Shown: one piece after another, positions 1-7,791 of the stretch
Position numbering within the stretch: the stretch's first letter is position 1
How the letters are laid out: each line of letters opens with the position of its first letter
Assembly (NCBI RefSeq): GCF_037040815.1
Contig: NZ_CP146232.1
Location: 1,668,501 to 1,732,500 of the forward strand
Reading direction: 5' to 3'
DNA length: 64,000 bases
From: Pararoseomonas sp. SCSIO 73927
Lineage (GTDB): Bacteria; Pseudomonadota; Alphaproteobacteria; Acetobacterales; Acetobacteraceae
Program-made: the position numbers and the translations under genes
Notes under the pieces: generated by a model
Told to the model about the DNA's origin: nothing
The model's database searches: none
Seen by the model: only the letters and a program-made list of their open reading frames with translations

Positions 1-854
1 CGGGCGGCCAGGCCCCGGATATTCTGCGCCCGTCGTTGGGGGCCGGGGTGCGGGAGCTGTGTTTCGAGGCGTTCTCGGTCCTCCACAGCGGCGTGTCCCG
101 CACGGCGCTGGCCGCGGCGGAGCACCTGACCCGGCGCCGCATCCAGCGGGCGCGGGAGATGGAGAGGGACGACGCTTTCCACGCCGAGGACGCGCTGCCG
201 GAGGAGGAGCGGGCGCGCCTTTCCGATTATGCCCGCTCCGGCTTCGACCGGGGGCATATGGCGCCCTCCGGCGACATGCCGAGCGCGTCCGCACAGGCGG
301 AGAGCTTCTCCCTCGCCAACATGGTGCCCCAGCACCCCGGCTCGAACCGCTGCCTGTGGGAGGGGATCGAGAGCACCGTGCGCGAGCTGGCGATGGAGGA
401 GGGCGAGGTCTGGGTCCTGACCGGGCCGGTCTTCGAGGGCACGACGCTGCAGCGCCTGAACGGGCGGGTGCTGGTGCCGACCCTGCTCTACAAGGCCATT
501 TACCTGCCCGGGCGCGGAGAGGCTGGGGTCTACCTTGCCCACAACGCGCCCGGCCTGGCCTGGCGCGCCGTCTCGCTGGACGGGCTGCGCGAGGTAGCGG
601 GGCTGGACGCCTTTCCTGCCCTGCCCGCCGCTGTGAAGGCGCGCGCGATGGAACTGCCGGAGCCGCGCCCGAGCAACATCGCGGGCAGTTGCGAGAACCA
701 GCCCCGGGGCACTCCCCCGGCCGCGCCCCCCGCGCCGCCGGAGCGGCCCGCCCCGTCCGGCAACCCGTCGGGTGGGCGGATCGGGCTGATCCTGGGCGGG
801 GTTTTCGCGTTGGTGATGATCGTGGCCCTGGTCCGCGTACTCGGCCGCCGATGA
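1..854 (+). CDS. DNA/RNA non-specific endonuclease (NUC1 family), C-terminally membrane-anchored; 5' end outside window
   Basis: The reading frame is open to the left edge (frame beginning at base 3), so the gene is 5'-truncated; the TTG at 36 is unlikely to be the start because family-like residues precede it. The NUC1 (beta-beta-alpha metal) signature DRGHMAPSGD is encoded at 246-275, with the catalytic His at about 255-257. It is followed by the NM-PQ-N-W-E block at about 306-371 that carries the metal-binding Asn. After the nuclease domain comes a Pro-rich linker and a single hydrophobic segment ending in basic residues (about 780-851), which looks like a C-terminal anchor. NUC1 enzymes cut DNA and RNA and are normally exported. 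Whether this one has a signal peptide cannot be seen. The small gene that follows overlaps or abuts the stop. Confidence 0.88.
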   Translation, partial: GGQAPDILRPSLGAGVRELCFEAFSVLHSGVSRTALAAAEHLTRRRIQRAREMERDDAFHAEDALPEEERARLSDYARSGFDRGHMAPSGDMPSASAQAESFSLANMVPQHPGSNRCLWEGIESTVRELAMEEGEVWVLTGPVFEGTTLQRLNGRVLVPTLLYKAIYLPGRGEAGVYLAHNAPGLAWRAVSLDGLREVAGLDAFPALPAAVKARAMELPEPRPSNIAGSCENQPRGTPPAAPPAPPERPAPSGNPSGGRIGLILGGVFALVMIVALVRVLGRR

Positions 855-868
855 GAGAGGGACAGGCC

Positions 869-1123
869 ATGCCCTTCCACCCCTATGCCGACGAGGCCGC
901 CACGCTCCGCATCGGCGGGCTGACGGCGGAGAACCGGCTGGACCGCGTCTCCCTCCACGGCAGCCTGGACCTCACGCGCGACCGTGCCGGGCTGGAGCGC
1001 GCCCGGCGGCTGAAAGCGCTGCTGGACGCCACTCTGGCCGCGTTGGAGGGAGAGGCAGAACGGCTGCCCGACGCGGTCCAGACCGGCCGGAACACGGATT
1101 CCGTCCGCAATCCTTTCGGCTGA
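869..1123 (+). CDS. small hypothetical protein (84 aa)
   Basis: This is an 84-residue soluble protein that I do not recognise. I chose the ATG at 869 because a purine-rich GAGAGAGGGACAGG stretch precedes it; an earlier in-frame ATG at 851 overlaps the nuclease stop codon and is the alternative. The middle (residues about 30-65) is Arg/Leu/Ala/Glu-rich and likely helical. The C terminus is polar. Its position 14 bases after the NUC1 gene suggests co-transcription. No function is assigned. Confidence 0.55.
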   Translation: MPFHPYADEAATLRIGGLTAENRLDRVSLHGSLDLTRDRAGLERARRLKALLDATLAALEGEAERLPDAVQTGRNTDSVRNPFG

Positions 1124-1231
1124 TCGTCACGGGGGCGCAGGGCCCGCCGGTGCAACAGCTGCCCGGGGCTCGTGCCTCGCACAAGGCCGGCGTGGAATCG
1201 ACGGAGGGTGTCGGCCCTCCGGAATCGGGGC

Positions 1232-1372
1232 CGATCCTGCCCTTAGCAGTCGCCTCGGCTCATCGAGCCGAGGCGCACCGTCAGCCGGGCTCCCCCCAAC
1301 TTCTGAAAGAAGATGATGGTGAGGGGTCCGGGGAGAGGAAGAATTCCTTCTTCCTCTCCGTGGCCACGGACC
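1232..1372 (+). repeat. modular intergenic repeat, copy A (short form: hairpin module plus palindrome module)
   Basis: This copy fills the gap between the convergent ends of the small gene (1123) and phaC (1385). It carries the module-3 hairpin at 1251-1275 (11 bp stem, 3-nt loop) and the module-4 palindrome at 1332-1359 (12 bp arms GGAGAGGAAGAA / TTCTTCCTCTCC around TTCC, with an EcoRI core). The conserved AGAAGATGATGGTGAGGGG string lies just before the palindrome. Relative to other copies, module 3 is changed on both arms (GGCTC/GAGCC instead of GGGTC/GACCC), so pairing is kept. Modules 1 and 2 are absent. Confidence 0.85.
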
Positions 1373-1384
1373 GGACGCGCAGGA

Positions 1385-2662
1385 TCAGGCCGGACCTTGC
1401 CCGGCAGAGGCCAGCCAGTCCCGCAAGGGCCGCCACAGCACCGCCTCCGCCTTCATCCCTGCCGCCATCCCGATATGCCCGGCCGGCACGTCCAGCACCG
1501 TCGCCCCCGGCAGTCCGGCCGCCAGGGCCCGCGCGCTCTCCGGCTGCACGATCCGGTCCCCGCGCGGGATGGCGAGGAAGGAGGGGCCCCGCCAGTCGCG
1601 GGGGTCCACCGCCGCCCCTGCCACGCGCCAGGCGCAGGCAGCCGGGGTGTTGGCGCCGTACCACCCCCCCAGGCATTCGCGCGCTACGGGGGCGGGAAGG
1701 GGAATGCCGTCGTTCAGCCAGTCCTCCAGCGCCACGAAGTGGGCGGCGCGGGGAGAGGTGGGGTCGAGCCGCCCGAAGGCGCGGAACTTCCGGGCGATGC
1801 CGAAGGGATCCAGCCCCGCGAAGAGGAGCTGCAGCACGTCCACGGGCAGGGTGCCCGTGGTGCCGAGGGCGGGCTCGAGCCCTGGCAGCAGCCCGGCCAC
1901 GGCGCGCGCGCGGGGTCCGGCGCTGCCGGCGTGGAAGTCCCAGGGGGTGGCCAGCAGCGCCAGGCCGCGCACCCGGGCCGGTGCCCGCAGGGCCGCGGCC
2001 AGGGCCAGCAGCCCGCCCATGCAGTAGCCCACCAGCGCCACTGGCCCGCCCGTGACTGCCAGGGCCGCGCCCAGCGCCCGCTCCAGCCGCCCGGCGATCC
2101 AGTCCGTGAGGGTGAAGCCCCGCTCCGCCGCGCCAGGGGCACCCCAGTCCAGCAGCAGCGGCCGGACACCGTGCCCGGCCAGCCAGCGCAGCATGGAGTG
2201 GCCGGGCATGAGGTCCAGCACCGTCGCGCGGTTCACCAGGGAGGGGACGAAGAGCGCCGCGGGTCCCTCTCCGCCGTAATCCAGCAGCCGGGCCGGCCCT
2301 TCGGACCACAGGGCGGGCGGATCGGGCATCTCCCGCCGCCAGGGGTGGGCACGGTAGGCCGCGATGCCCCGGAGCAGGGCGGCGTCCTCCCGCGCGAGGC
2401 GCTGCCAGACGGCGGCGGCGAAATCGCCCGTCCCGGTGCCCTTTCTCTCAGCGCCCCCCTTCTCAGCGCGGGCGCCGAGTTCCCGCAGGATCCGCGCGTG
2501 TTCCGCCCGCCCCGCCGCCGAGCGCGGCGCGAAGCCCGGCCAACTCCCGCTCCACGGCGTCGAGCCGGGCGCGGAGGGAATCGCCGCCATCGTCACCAGG
2601 GCCCGGTTCACGGCCAGGGCCAGGTGCGCCGGCAGCGGCCGCGGGCCGCGCCGCGGCGTCAT
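1385..2662 (-). CDS. phaC: short (class III-like) poly(3-hydroxyalkanoate) synthase
   Basis: A 425-residue alpha/beta-hydrolase-fold protein. It has the PHA-synthase lipase-like box GYCMGG at residues 212-217 (nucleophile Cys214), Asp369 in PRGDR and His396 in AGHIGM, which make up the Cys-Asp-His triad. The family polymerises (R)-3-hydroxyacyl-CoA into storage polyester granules. The length is closer to class III/IV enzymes (about 350 aa) than to class I (about 590 aa), fitting a partner subunit encoded just upstream. The start is uncertain: ATG 2662 gives a family-like GPRPLPAHLAL N terminus but overlaps the upstream gene by about 200 bases; ATG 2590 is an alternative. The sequence downstream of the stop is repeat copy A. 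Confidence 0.87.
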   Translation of the reverse strand: MTPRRGPRPLPAHLALAVNRALVTMAAIPSAPGSTPWSGSWPGFAPRSAAGRAEHARILRELGARAEKGGAERKGTGTGDFAAAVWQRLAREDAALLRGIAAYRAHPWRREMPDPPALWSEGPARLLDYGGEGPAALFVPSLVNRATVLDLMPGHSMLRWLAGHGVRPLLLDWGAPGAAERGFTLTDWIAGRLERALGAALAVTGGPVALVGYCMGGLLALAAALRAPARVRGLALLATPWDFHAGSAGPRARAVAGLLPGLEPALGTTGTLPVDVLQLLFAGLDPFGIARKFRAFGRLDPTSPRAAHFVALEDWLNDGIPLPAPVARECLGGWYGANTPAACAWRVAGAAVDPRDWRGPSFLAIPRGDRIVQPESARALAAGLPGATVLDVPAGHIGMAAGMKAEAVLWRPLRDWLASAGQGPA

Positions 2663-3137
2663 CGGGCGCCCCCGCGGGGGCGACGGGTGGCGGGAAAGGG
2701 AAAGGCGGGAATGGAGCGGCCGGGACGGGGGGCCAAGCCATGGCCGGGGGCGGGAAGGGGCCCGCGCCGGGTAGGCCGAAGCCGAGTGGGCCGAAGCCGG
2801 GCGGCACGACGCCGACCGGGAACCCCGGCCACCCGGGACCCGCTGTCCCGAAAGCGGGCGCCCCATACCCCATCGGCCCGGGGCCGGGCGGCCAGGGCGG
2901 CGCGGCCCGGGCCGCCTCCGCCCGGGCCGCCTCCGCCCAGGGATGGGTCCATTGCCGGAACGCTGCCGCGAGCGAGGCCGCCCAGGCCGAGAGGATCTCC
3001 GGGTCCATGGCCATCGCCGCCATCTCGCCCTGCCACAGCGCCACCCAGTCCGCCGCCAGGCGCGCCAGGTCCGGTGCTTCGCCCGGTCCCCCACCCGGCG
3101 ACCCGTCCTCCGCCCCGCCGCTCTCCGAACCGCTCAT
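2463..3137 (-). CDS. PhaE-like PHA synthase accessory subunit (candidate)
   Basis: A 224-residue protein encoded immediately upstream of, and overlapping, phaC on the same strand. Residues about 24-65 form a Trp/Ala-rich amphipathic segment (LARLAADWVALWQGEMA...). Residues about 75-165 are an unusual Pro/Gly/Phe-rich linker. The C terminus (about 185-212) is a heptad-type coiled coil (RARLDAVERELAGLRAAL). Class III synthases need a PhaE partner with a helical N-terminal part and a C-terminal coiled coil, so position and layout point to such a role; sequence identity alone does not prove it. The start ATG 3137 has GGGGA 4-5 bases upstream. It is transcribed divergently from phaR. Confidence 0.6.
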   Translation of the reverse strand: MSGSESGGAEDGSPGGGPGEAPDLARLAADWVALWQGEMAAMAMDPEILSAWAASLAAAFRQWTHPWAEAARAEAARAAPPWPPGPGPMGYGAPAFGTAGPGWPGFPVGVVPPGFGPLGFGLPGAGPFPPPAMAWPPVPAAPFPPFPFPPPVAPAGAPDDAAARPAAAAGAPGPGREPGPGDDGGDSLRARLDAVERELAGLRAALGGGAGGTRADPAGTRRPR

Positions 3138-3361
3138 GCATTCCCCAGCTGGCATCCCCGCCCGCGCATCCGTTCGCCGGGCCTGCCAGAGGGCCGCCCG
3201 CCCAAGCCCCCGGCCGGCCTTGCGCGACGCGCCTTCCGCAGCGCGGCAAAGCCGGTTTAGCATCGTCTCCCGGCACGGCAGAAGTCGCCAGCGGCCGGAT
3301 CCCGCAGGAACCCCCGCGGGAACCACAGACCCGGTGGCAGCCCGGGGGAGGATGACCGGCC

Positions 3362-3997
3362 ATGGCCAAGATGGACGCGCCCCAGGGAAATACGGCGGAG
3401 ACCGCGCCGGAGACCCCGGTGAGCCCGCCCGTGGTGGTGAAGAAGTACGCCAACCGCCGGCTCTACAACACCGAGACCTCGTCCTACGTCACGCTGGAGG
3501 ACTTGGCCGCCATGGTCCGCCAGGGCCGGCACTTCACCGTCTCCGACGCGAAATCCGGCGAGGACATCACCCGCTCCGTCCTCACTCAGATCATCGTGGA
3601 GGAGGAGAGCAAGGGCACGAACCTGCTGCCCATCCCCTTCCTGCGCCAGCTCATCGGCCTTTACGGGGACAGCCTGCAGGCCGTGGTGCCGCGCTACCTG
3701 GAGGCCACGATGGGCACCTTCGCCCGGCAGCAGGAGGCGATGCGCCGCACCGCGCAGGAGGCGATGGGAGGAGGCATGGGGGGCTTCAACGCCTTCGCCC
3801 CCTTCGAGGAGATGGGCAAGCAGAACCTGGCGATGCTGGAGCGCGCCATGAGCCTCTTCTCTCCCTTCCCGCGCGGCGCGGGCGCGGGCGGCACCGCCCC
3901 GGCCGGGCCGGCGGACGAGGTGGAGGCCATGCGCGAGGAGCTGGCCGCGCTGCGCGAGGAGGTGGAGCGGCTGCGCGCCGGCCGATCCACCGTCTAG
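3362..3997 (+). CDS. phaR: polyhydroxyalkanoate synthesis repressor PhaR
   Basis: A 211-residue protein with the PHB/PHA accumulation regulator DNA-binding domain at residues about 24-86, including the hallmark KKYANRRLYNTETSSYVTL. It is followed by the PHB-binding region (LLPIPFLRQLIGLYGD, about 88-103) and a C-terminal coiled coil (about 187-206). PhaR binds promoters of phasin and PHA genes and is released when it binds nascent polymer. It is divergent from the phaE-like/phaC genes with a 224-base gap that probably holds both promoters and PhaR sites. The start ATG 3362 is followed by a second in-frame ATG at 3371. A Gly/Met-rich stretch around residues 136-147 is a linker. Confidence 0.93.
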   Translation: MAKMDAPQGNTAETAPETPVSPPVVVKKYANRRLYNTETSSYVTLEDLAAMVRQGRHFTVSDAKSGEDITRSVLTQIIVEEESKGTNLLPIPFLRQLIGLYGDSLQAVVPRYLEATMGTFARQQEAMRRTAQEAMGGGMGGFNAFAPFEEMGKQNLAMLERAMSLFSPFPRGAGAGGTAPAGPADEVEAMREELAALREEVERLRAGRSTV

Positions 3998-4212
3998 CCC
4001 AGCCTTCCGGCGTGGCCGCGAGCGGCGGCCCAGTAACAGCGAACCGGCACCAGCGACTGGGAATGACGGACCGGGAATGGCGGGCCGGGGTGGAGAAGCC
4101 CCGGGCCTCTCCCGGAGGGGGCCGGGAGCCGCGGCGGCGCAAACCCGACAAAAAAACTCGGAAATCCACCGCGCCCGTGCTACAAATGCTGGCAGGCCAT
4201 CAGGGCAGGACG

Positions 4213-4425
4213 ATGCCAACCTATCGCCTCTACGAGGTGGCGGAGGATGGGCGGAGACATCCCCCCCTCGACTTCGATTCCCTAGACGACACCAGCGCGG
4301 TCGACCGCGCCCGGATCCTCATCGGCGAGACCGCCAAGGGCGAGCTGTGGGAATCTCAGCGCATCGTGAAGCTGATGCGCGCCCGTCCGATGCCGCTCCG
4401 CCGGAGCCCCGGCCCGGAGCAATGA
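4213..4425 (+). CDS. small hypothetical protein, DUF6894-like (70 aa)
   Basis: A 70-residue protein starting MPTYRLYEVAEDG, with a short beta-strand start followed by a charged helix containing SAVDRARILIGE. This layout resembles the small DUF6894-type proteins common in alphaproteobacteria, but the match is by eye only. The start ATG 4213 is preceded by AGGGCAGGACG. The 215 bases upstream contain an A-rich patch around 4150-4160 that stands out from the GC-rich surroundings and may be promoter. A hairpin terminator follows at 4462-4490. Function unknown. Confidence 0.6.
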   Translation: MPTYRLYEVAEDGRRHPPLDFDSLDDTSAVDRARILIGETAKGELWESQRIVKLMRARPMPLRRSPGPEQ

Positions 4426-4461
4426 CGCCCAGGATGCCGGCGCCTGGGGTGCCAGTTCCGC

Positions 4462-4490
4462 GGAAGGGGCCCCGGCACGCGGCCCCTTCC
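4462..4490. terminator. hairpin terminator between convergent genes
   Basis: Ten-base-pair perfect stem GGAAGGGGCC / GGCCCCTTCC with a 9-nt loop, followed by TTCTC on the plus strand. It sits between the stop of the 70-aa gene (4425) and the stop of the opposing PNPOx-family gene (4510), so it can serve both. Confidence 0.7.
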
Positions 4491-4509
4491 TTCTCGGGAC
4501 GTGACCGGA

Positions 4510-5022
4510 TCAGGCCTGCTTGAAGGAGACCCGCTCGTTCTCGCCGCCCTTCGGCGGCGTGCCGGTCACCACGGCCTTCACGTAACCGTAGGCGTGCAGC
4601 AGGGTGGAGGAGGGGCTGTCCCAGTACTCCGCCCCGGTCATCTCCACGGCGATCAGGGCGATGCGCGGGTCCTCGGCCCCCTTGGGGAACCAGGTCTTCA
4701 TCGACTCCTTCCACAGCTCCTTCTGCTTCGCCACGTCCCGCACCACCCGCGCCGTGCCGGAGACGGCGACGTAGTTCTGCTTCGAGGGATCGGAGTAGGA
4801 GAGCAGCACGCGGTCGTTCTTCGCGATCTCCTCGGTCTTCTCCGTGCCGGCGCCGGAGAAGAACCACAGCGTCTTCCCGTCCGGGTCCAGCCCGGCGGCG
4901 ACCATCGGGCGGCCGCGCAGCTTGTCCTCATCGCCGTGGGTGACGAGCACGGCCGTCTCCACGTCCTTGATCAGCTCGCGGACCTTCTCGCGCTGCTCGT
5001 GCTCGGTCTGGGCCTCGGCCAT
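4510..5022 (-). CDS. pyridoxamine 5'-phosphate oxidase-like / general stress FMN-binding split-barrel protein
   Basis: A 170-residue protein of the PNPOx-like split beta-barrel group (general stress protein 26 type). The N-terminal helix (EQREKVRELIKDVETAVLVTH) leads into the barrel: GRPMVAAGLDPDGKTLWFFSGAGTEKTEEI, then VLLSYSDPSKQNYVAVSGTARVV. This is the usual order of the flavin-binding barrel strands. These proteins bind FMN or FAD and are tied to stress responses; the substrate is not predictable. It lies 100 bases downstream of the mscS stop on the same strand, so the two may share a transcript. ATG 5022 has GGAGGG just upstream, a strong ribosome-binding site. Confidence 0.85.
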   Translation of the reverse strand: MAEAQTEHEQREKVRELIKDVETAVLVTHGDEDKLRGRPMVAAGLDPDGKTLWFFSGAGTEKTEEIAKNDRVLLSYSDPSKQNYVAVSGTARVVRDVAKQKELWKESMKTWFPKGAEDPRIALIAVEMTGAEYWDSPSSTLLHAYGYVKAVVTGTPPKGGENERVSFKQA

Positions 5023-5122
5023 CGGTCCCTCCTGGGTTGGGTCAGGCCTTGCAACGGTCCCGGGGCGGGCCGGTTGCCGCGCCGGGCGCCTCGCGGCCAG
5101 GAGCCCGCCCGCCCGACCCGCC

Positions 5123-7453
5123 TCAGGCCGCCGCCGGCTGCTCCCCCGCCGGATCCGCCGCCTCTTCCTCCGGCGCCTTGCGCCAGGGGGAGTTGATGCG
5201 GATACCCTCGCGCTCGAACCGCGCCTCGATGCGGCGGTTCAGCTCCCGCGTCACCGGCCAGCGCTGGGAGGGATCGGTCTTCATGCGGGCGCGGACGACG
5301 ACGCCGGTTTCCAGCAGCTTGTCCACGCCCATCACGTCGATCTCGTCGCGCGTGGCGCCGGCCCAGCGCGGCTCCTGCCGCATCTCGGACGAGATCTCCT
5401 TCATCAGCTTCATCACCCGGTCCGTGTCCTCGCCGTAGGGGATGGAGACGTCCACGACGGCAAAGGCGAAGTCGCGCGTCATGTTCGTCACAAAGGTCAC
5501 GGTGCTGAAGGGGATGATGTGCACCGATCCGTCCAGCGCCCGCAGGCGAATGGAGCGGATGGAGAGCTGTTCCACCACCCCGGTCATGCTGCCGATCGTC
5601 ACCGTGTCGCCCACGGCCACCGCGTCCTCCAACAGGAGGAACATGCCGGTGATCACGTCCTTCACCAGCGTCTGCGAGCCGAAGCCGATGGCCACGCCGA
5701 CGACGCCGGCACCGGCGATCAGCGGGGCCACGTTCACCCCGATCTCGCTCAGCACGTTCAGCGAGACGAAGACCACGATGATGATGAGCAGCGCCGTGCG
5801 CGCCATGGGCAGCAGGGTGCGGATGCGGGCGGAGCGCGCGGCCTGGGTGTCCCGCGCCAGCTTCGTCAGCCGGCGCTGGATGGCGGCGTTCGCCACCTCC
5901 CACACCGTGATCGCCGCCAGCACCGTCAGGCCGATGGAGACGAGGCTGCTGACCACCCGCGCGCCGAGCCCGCCGCTGCGGAACCAGGTGAAGGCGTCGA
6001 TCCCCCAGGTCTCCAGCAGCACGAGGAACGTGATCAGGGTGACGATGCCGGAGACCACGCCCTTCAGCACGGGCAGGTAGCGGTTGGCCCGCGCCTCCAG
6101 CCCCGGGTAGCGCTTGGCCAGGTCCGGGGTGATGCGGAAGCCCCGCTCCAGCAGCCGCCGCAGCCCGTAATCCACCAGCTTGGCGCCGCCGAGCACGATG
6201 AGGGTCAGCGCGCTGGCCCGCAGCAGCCGCTCGAACCCGTCGCGCACCTGCAGGGCCCAGACGCCCCAGAGGGCGAGGATGTAGAGGATGGCCACCACGT
6301 GCCACACCTCCGCCAGCCGGTCCCGCAGGGCGCGGAACATGCGGCGGGACCGGTCCGGGTGGTCGTTCGGCCCCAGCTCCGGCGCGCGCAGCCGGTCCGC
6401 CACCGCGTGGCGGTTCTGCATGATCACGATCACCAGGAACAGGGTGACGACCAGCAGCGAGAGGCGGGCGATGGCGTCGTACACCGCCCAGGGCACGCCG
6501 AAGAGCAGCCCGGCCTCCGCCACCGCCCAGCCCACCACCAGCACGGCCACGATCCGCCGCAGCCAGATGGTGATATAGGCCGCCGTCTCGTCGTGCAGAG
6601 GCACCAGCCGCAGATGCGCGGAGTTGGGGGAGAAGAGCATGCGGCTGGTCAGCATCACCGCGCGGATGGCGATGTAGGCGTTGTTCGCCAGCAGCAGCAC
6701 TAGCTCCGTCGTCGGCAGCGGCTGCACCGCCCGGATCAGCCCGTAGGAGATCACGGCGAAGGCGCCGATCGGCAGCAGGTCCAGCACCAGCCGCATCAGC
6801 ACGTAGGGAATGCGCCGGAACCAGGTCCAGACATTCGACCGCTCCGGCGCGTGGGCGTCCAGCCGGTCCCGCCAGCGGCCGAGAAGGCGCCAGACGATCC
6901 ATTCCGCCAGCAGCCCTAGCCCGAAGAGCAGCACGAGCTTCCAGGAGGCGTCGAGCACCCGCGCCTGTGTCACCGGATCCCGCGCGACGCCGGAGGCCCA
7001 AGAGACGATGTTGGGCAGGTCCGTCACCGCGTTCGCCGTAGCGACGAGCTGGTCCGAGAGCGCCGCGAGGCGCTGGGACGCGCCCATCATCAGCTGTGCG
7101 CCGAGGGTGTTGGGCGCGAGAAGTCCGGCCTCCGCCGGCGCCTCCGCCGCGGGCGCGCCGCCCGCCGGCGCAGGGGCCGGGGCAGCCCCATTCGCGGGCG
7201 CGGCCGGCGCGGCCGCTCCCCCGGTCGCCGGCGCGGCGCGGGAGGCGGCGGAGAGCGCCTCCAGGTTGCGGATCAGCTCCGTCCGCCGCGCGTCATCCCG
7301 CAACAGCCCCAGCAACCGGTCCGTCTCGGCCGCGGTGGCGGGCACCTGTGCGGCCACGGCGGGCGCCGTGGGGGCGGGAGCAGGAGCCTGGGCGAGCGCC
7401 GGCGCGGCGCAGAGCAGCACCAGCAGGGCGAGAAAGGATCGGGGGAACCGCAT
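5123..7453 (-). CDS. mechanosensitive ion channel protein, large MscS family with periplasmic N-terminal domain
   Basis: A 776-residue protein. Residues 1-21 are a signal peptide ending ALAQA. A Pro/Ala-rich periplasmic part follows to about residue 150, then several membrane segments (about 170-520). The conserved MscS pore and beta domain comes at about 545-640, seen as LIAGAGVVGVAIGFGSQTLVKD and LLEDAVAVGDTV. The cytoplasmic alpha/beta C-terminal part ends in an acidic Ala/Pro-rich tail. MscS channels open on membrane tension to release solutes in hypo-osmotic shock. The size and extra helices place it with the larger MscS/YbiO-type proteins rather than the 286-residue E. coli MscS. Repeat copy B lies directly upstream of its start. 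Confidence 0.93.
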   Translation of the reverse strand: MRFPRSFLALLVLLCAAPALAQAPAPAPTAPAVAAQVPATAAETDRLLGLLRDDARRTELIRNLEALSAASRAAPATGGAAAPAAPANGAAPAPAPAGGAPAAEAPAEAGLLAPNTLGAQLMMGASQRLAALSDQLVATANAVTDLPNIVSWASGVARDPVTQARVLDASWKLVLLFGLGLLAEWIVWRLLGRWRDRLDAHAPERSNVWTWFRRIPYVLMRLVLDLLPIGAFAVISYGLIRAVQPLPTTELVLLLANNAYIAIRAVMLTSRMLFSPNSAHLRLVPLHDETAAYITIWLRRIVAVLVVGWAVAEAGLLFGVPWAVYDAIARLSLLVVTLFLVIVIMQNRHAVADRLRAPELGPNDHPDRSRRMFRALRDRLAEVWHVVAILYILALWGVWALQVRDGFERLLRASALTLIVLGGAKLVDYGLRRLLERGFRITPDLAKRYPGLEARANRYLPVLKGVVSGIVTLITFLVLLETWGIDAFTWFRSGGLGARVVSSLVSIGLTVLAAITVWEVANAAIQRRLTKLARDTQAARSARIRTLLPMARTALLIIIVVFVSLNVLSEIGVNVAPLIAGAGVVGVAIGFGSQTLVKDVITGMFLLLEDAVAVGDTVTIGSMTGVVEQLSIRSIRLRALDGSVHIIPFSTVTFVTNMTRDFAFAVVDVSIPYGEDTDRVMKLMKEISSEMRQEPRWAGATRDEIDVMGVDKLLETGVVVRARMKTDPSQRWPVTRELNRRIEARFEREGIRINSPWRKAPEEEAADPAGEQPAAA

Positions 7454-7533
7454 GGGCGAGGTTGGAACCCACCGGATCAGCGGAGGTCAAGTTTCCGGCT
7501 GTCACGGTCCGGTGGGTGCGGGACGCGCCAGTG

Positions 7534-7780
7534 GCCCCAAGGGGCTCCGCCCCCTGGACCCCCGCCAGGGGCCTGAGGCCCCTGGACCCCCGTCTGGCTG
7601 CCGCCGCGCCGTCCTGGGACGGGATCTCCGCGTTACGGGCCCCTTCCTGCCCCTGCAGTCGCCTCGGGTCATCGACCCGAGGCACACCGCCGGCCGAGAA
7701 AGACCAACTCCTAGAAAAAGATGATGGTGAGGGGTCCGGGGAGAGGAAGAATTCCTTCTTCCTCTCCCCGGGACAGACCG
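7534..7780 (+). repeat. modular intergenic repeat, copy B (full length)
   Basis: A four-module copy filling most of the 338-base gap between the nitronate monooxygenase stop (7792) and the mscS start (7453). Module 1 (about 7534-7592) holds two CCCCTGGACCCCC units with flanking GC hairpins. Module 2 (about 7595-7655) carries the GGCTGCCGCCG string. Module 3 is the perfect hairpin 7661-7683 (GCCTCGGGTC / GACCCGAGGC). Module 4 is the EcoRI-centred palindrome at about 7738-7767, preceded by CTAGAAAAAGATGATGG. Module 4 is the end adjoining the gene stop. Confidence 0.9.
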
Positions 7781-7791
7781 GAAGCGAAGGA

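Noticed and set aside
1150..2055. Plus-strand frame across repeat copy A and antisense to phaC
   Set aside because: Translation is Arg/Pro-rich with no fold; antisense to a clear synthase gene.
4971..7001. Long minus-strand frame overlapping mscS
   Set aside because: Arg/Ala/Gly-rich shadow frame; the MscS frame carries all recognised motifs.
7534..7780. Direct or inverted repeats as CRISPR
   Set aside because: Units are unique modules with hairpins rather than regularly spaced identical repeats with spacers; no cas genes are present.
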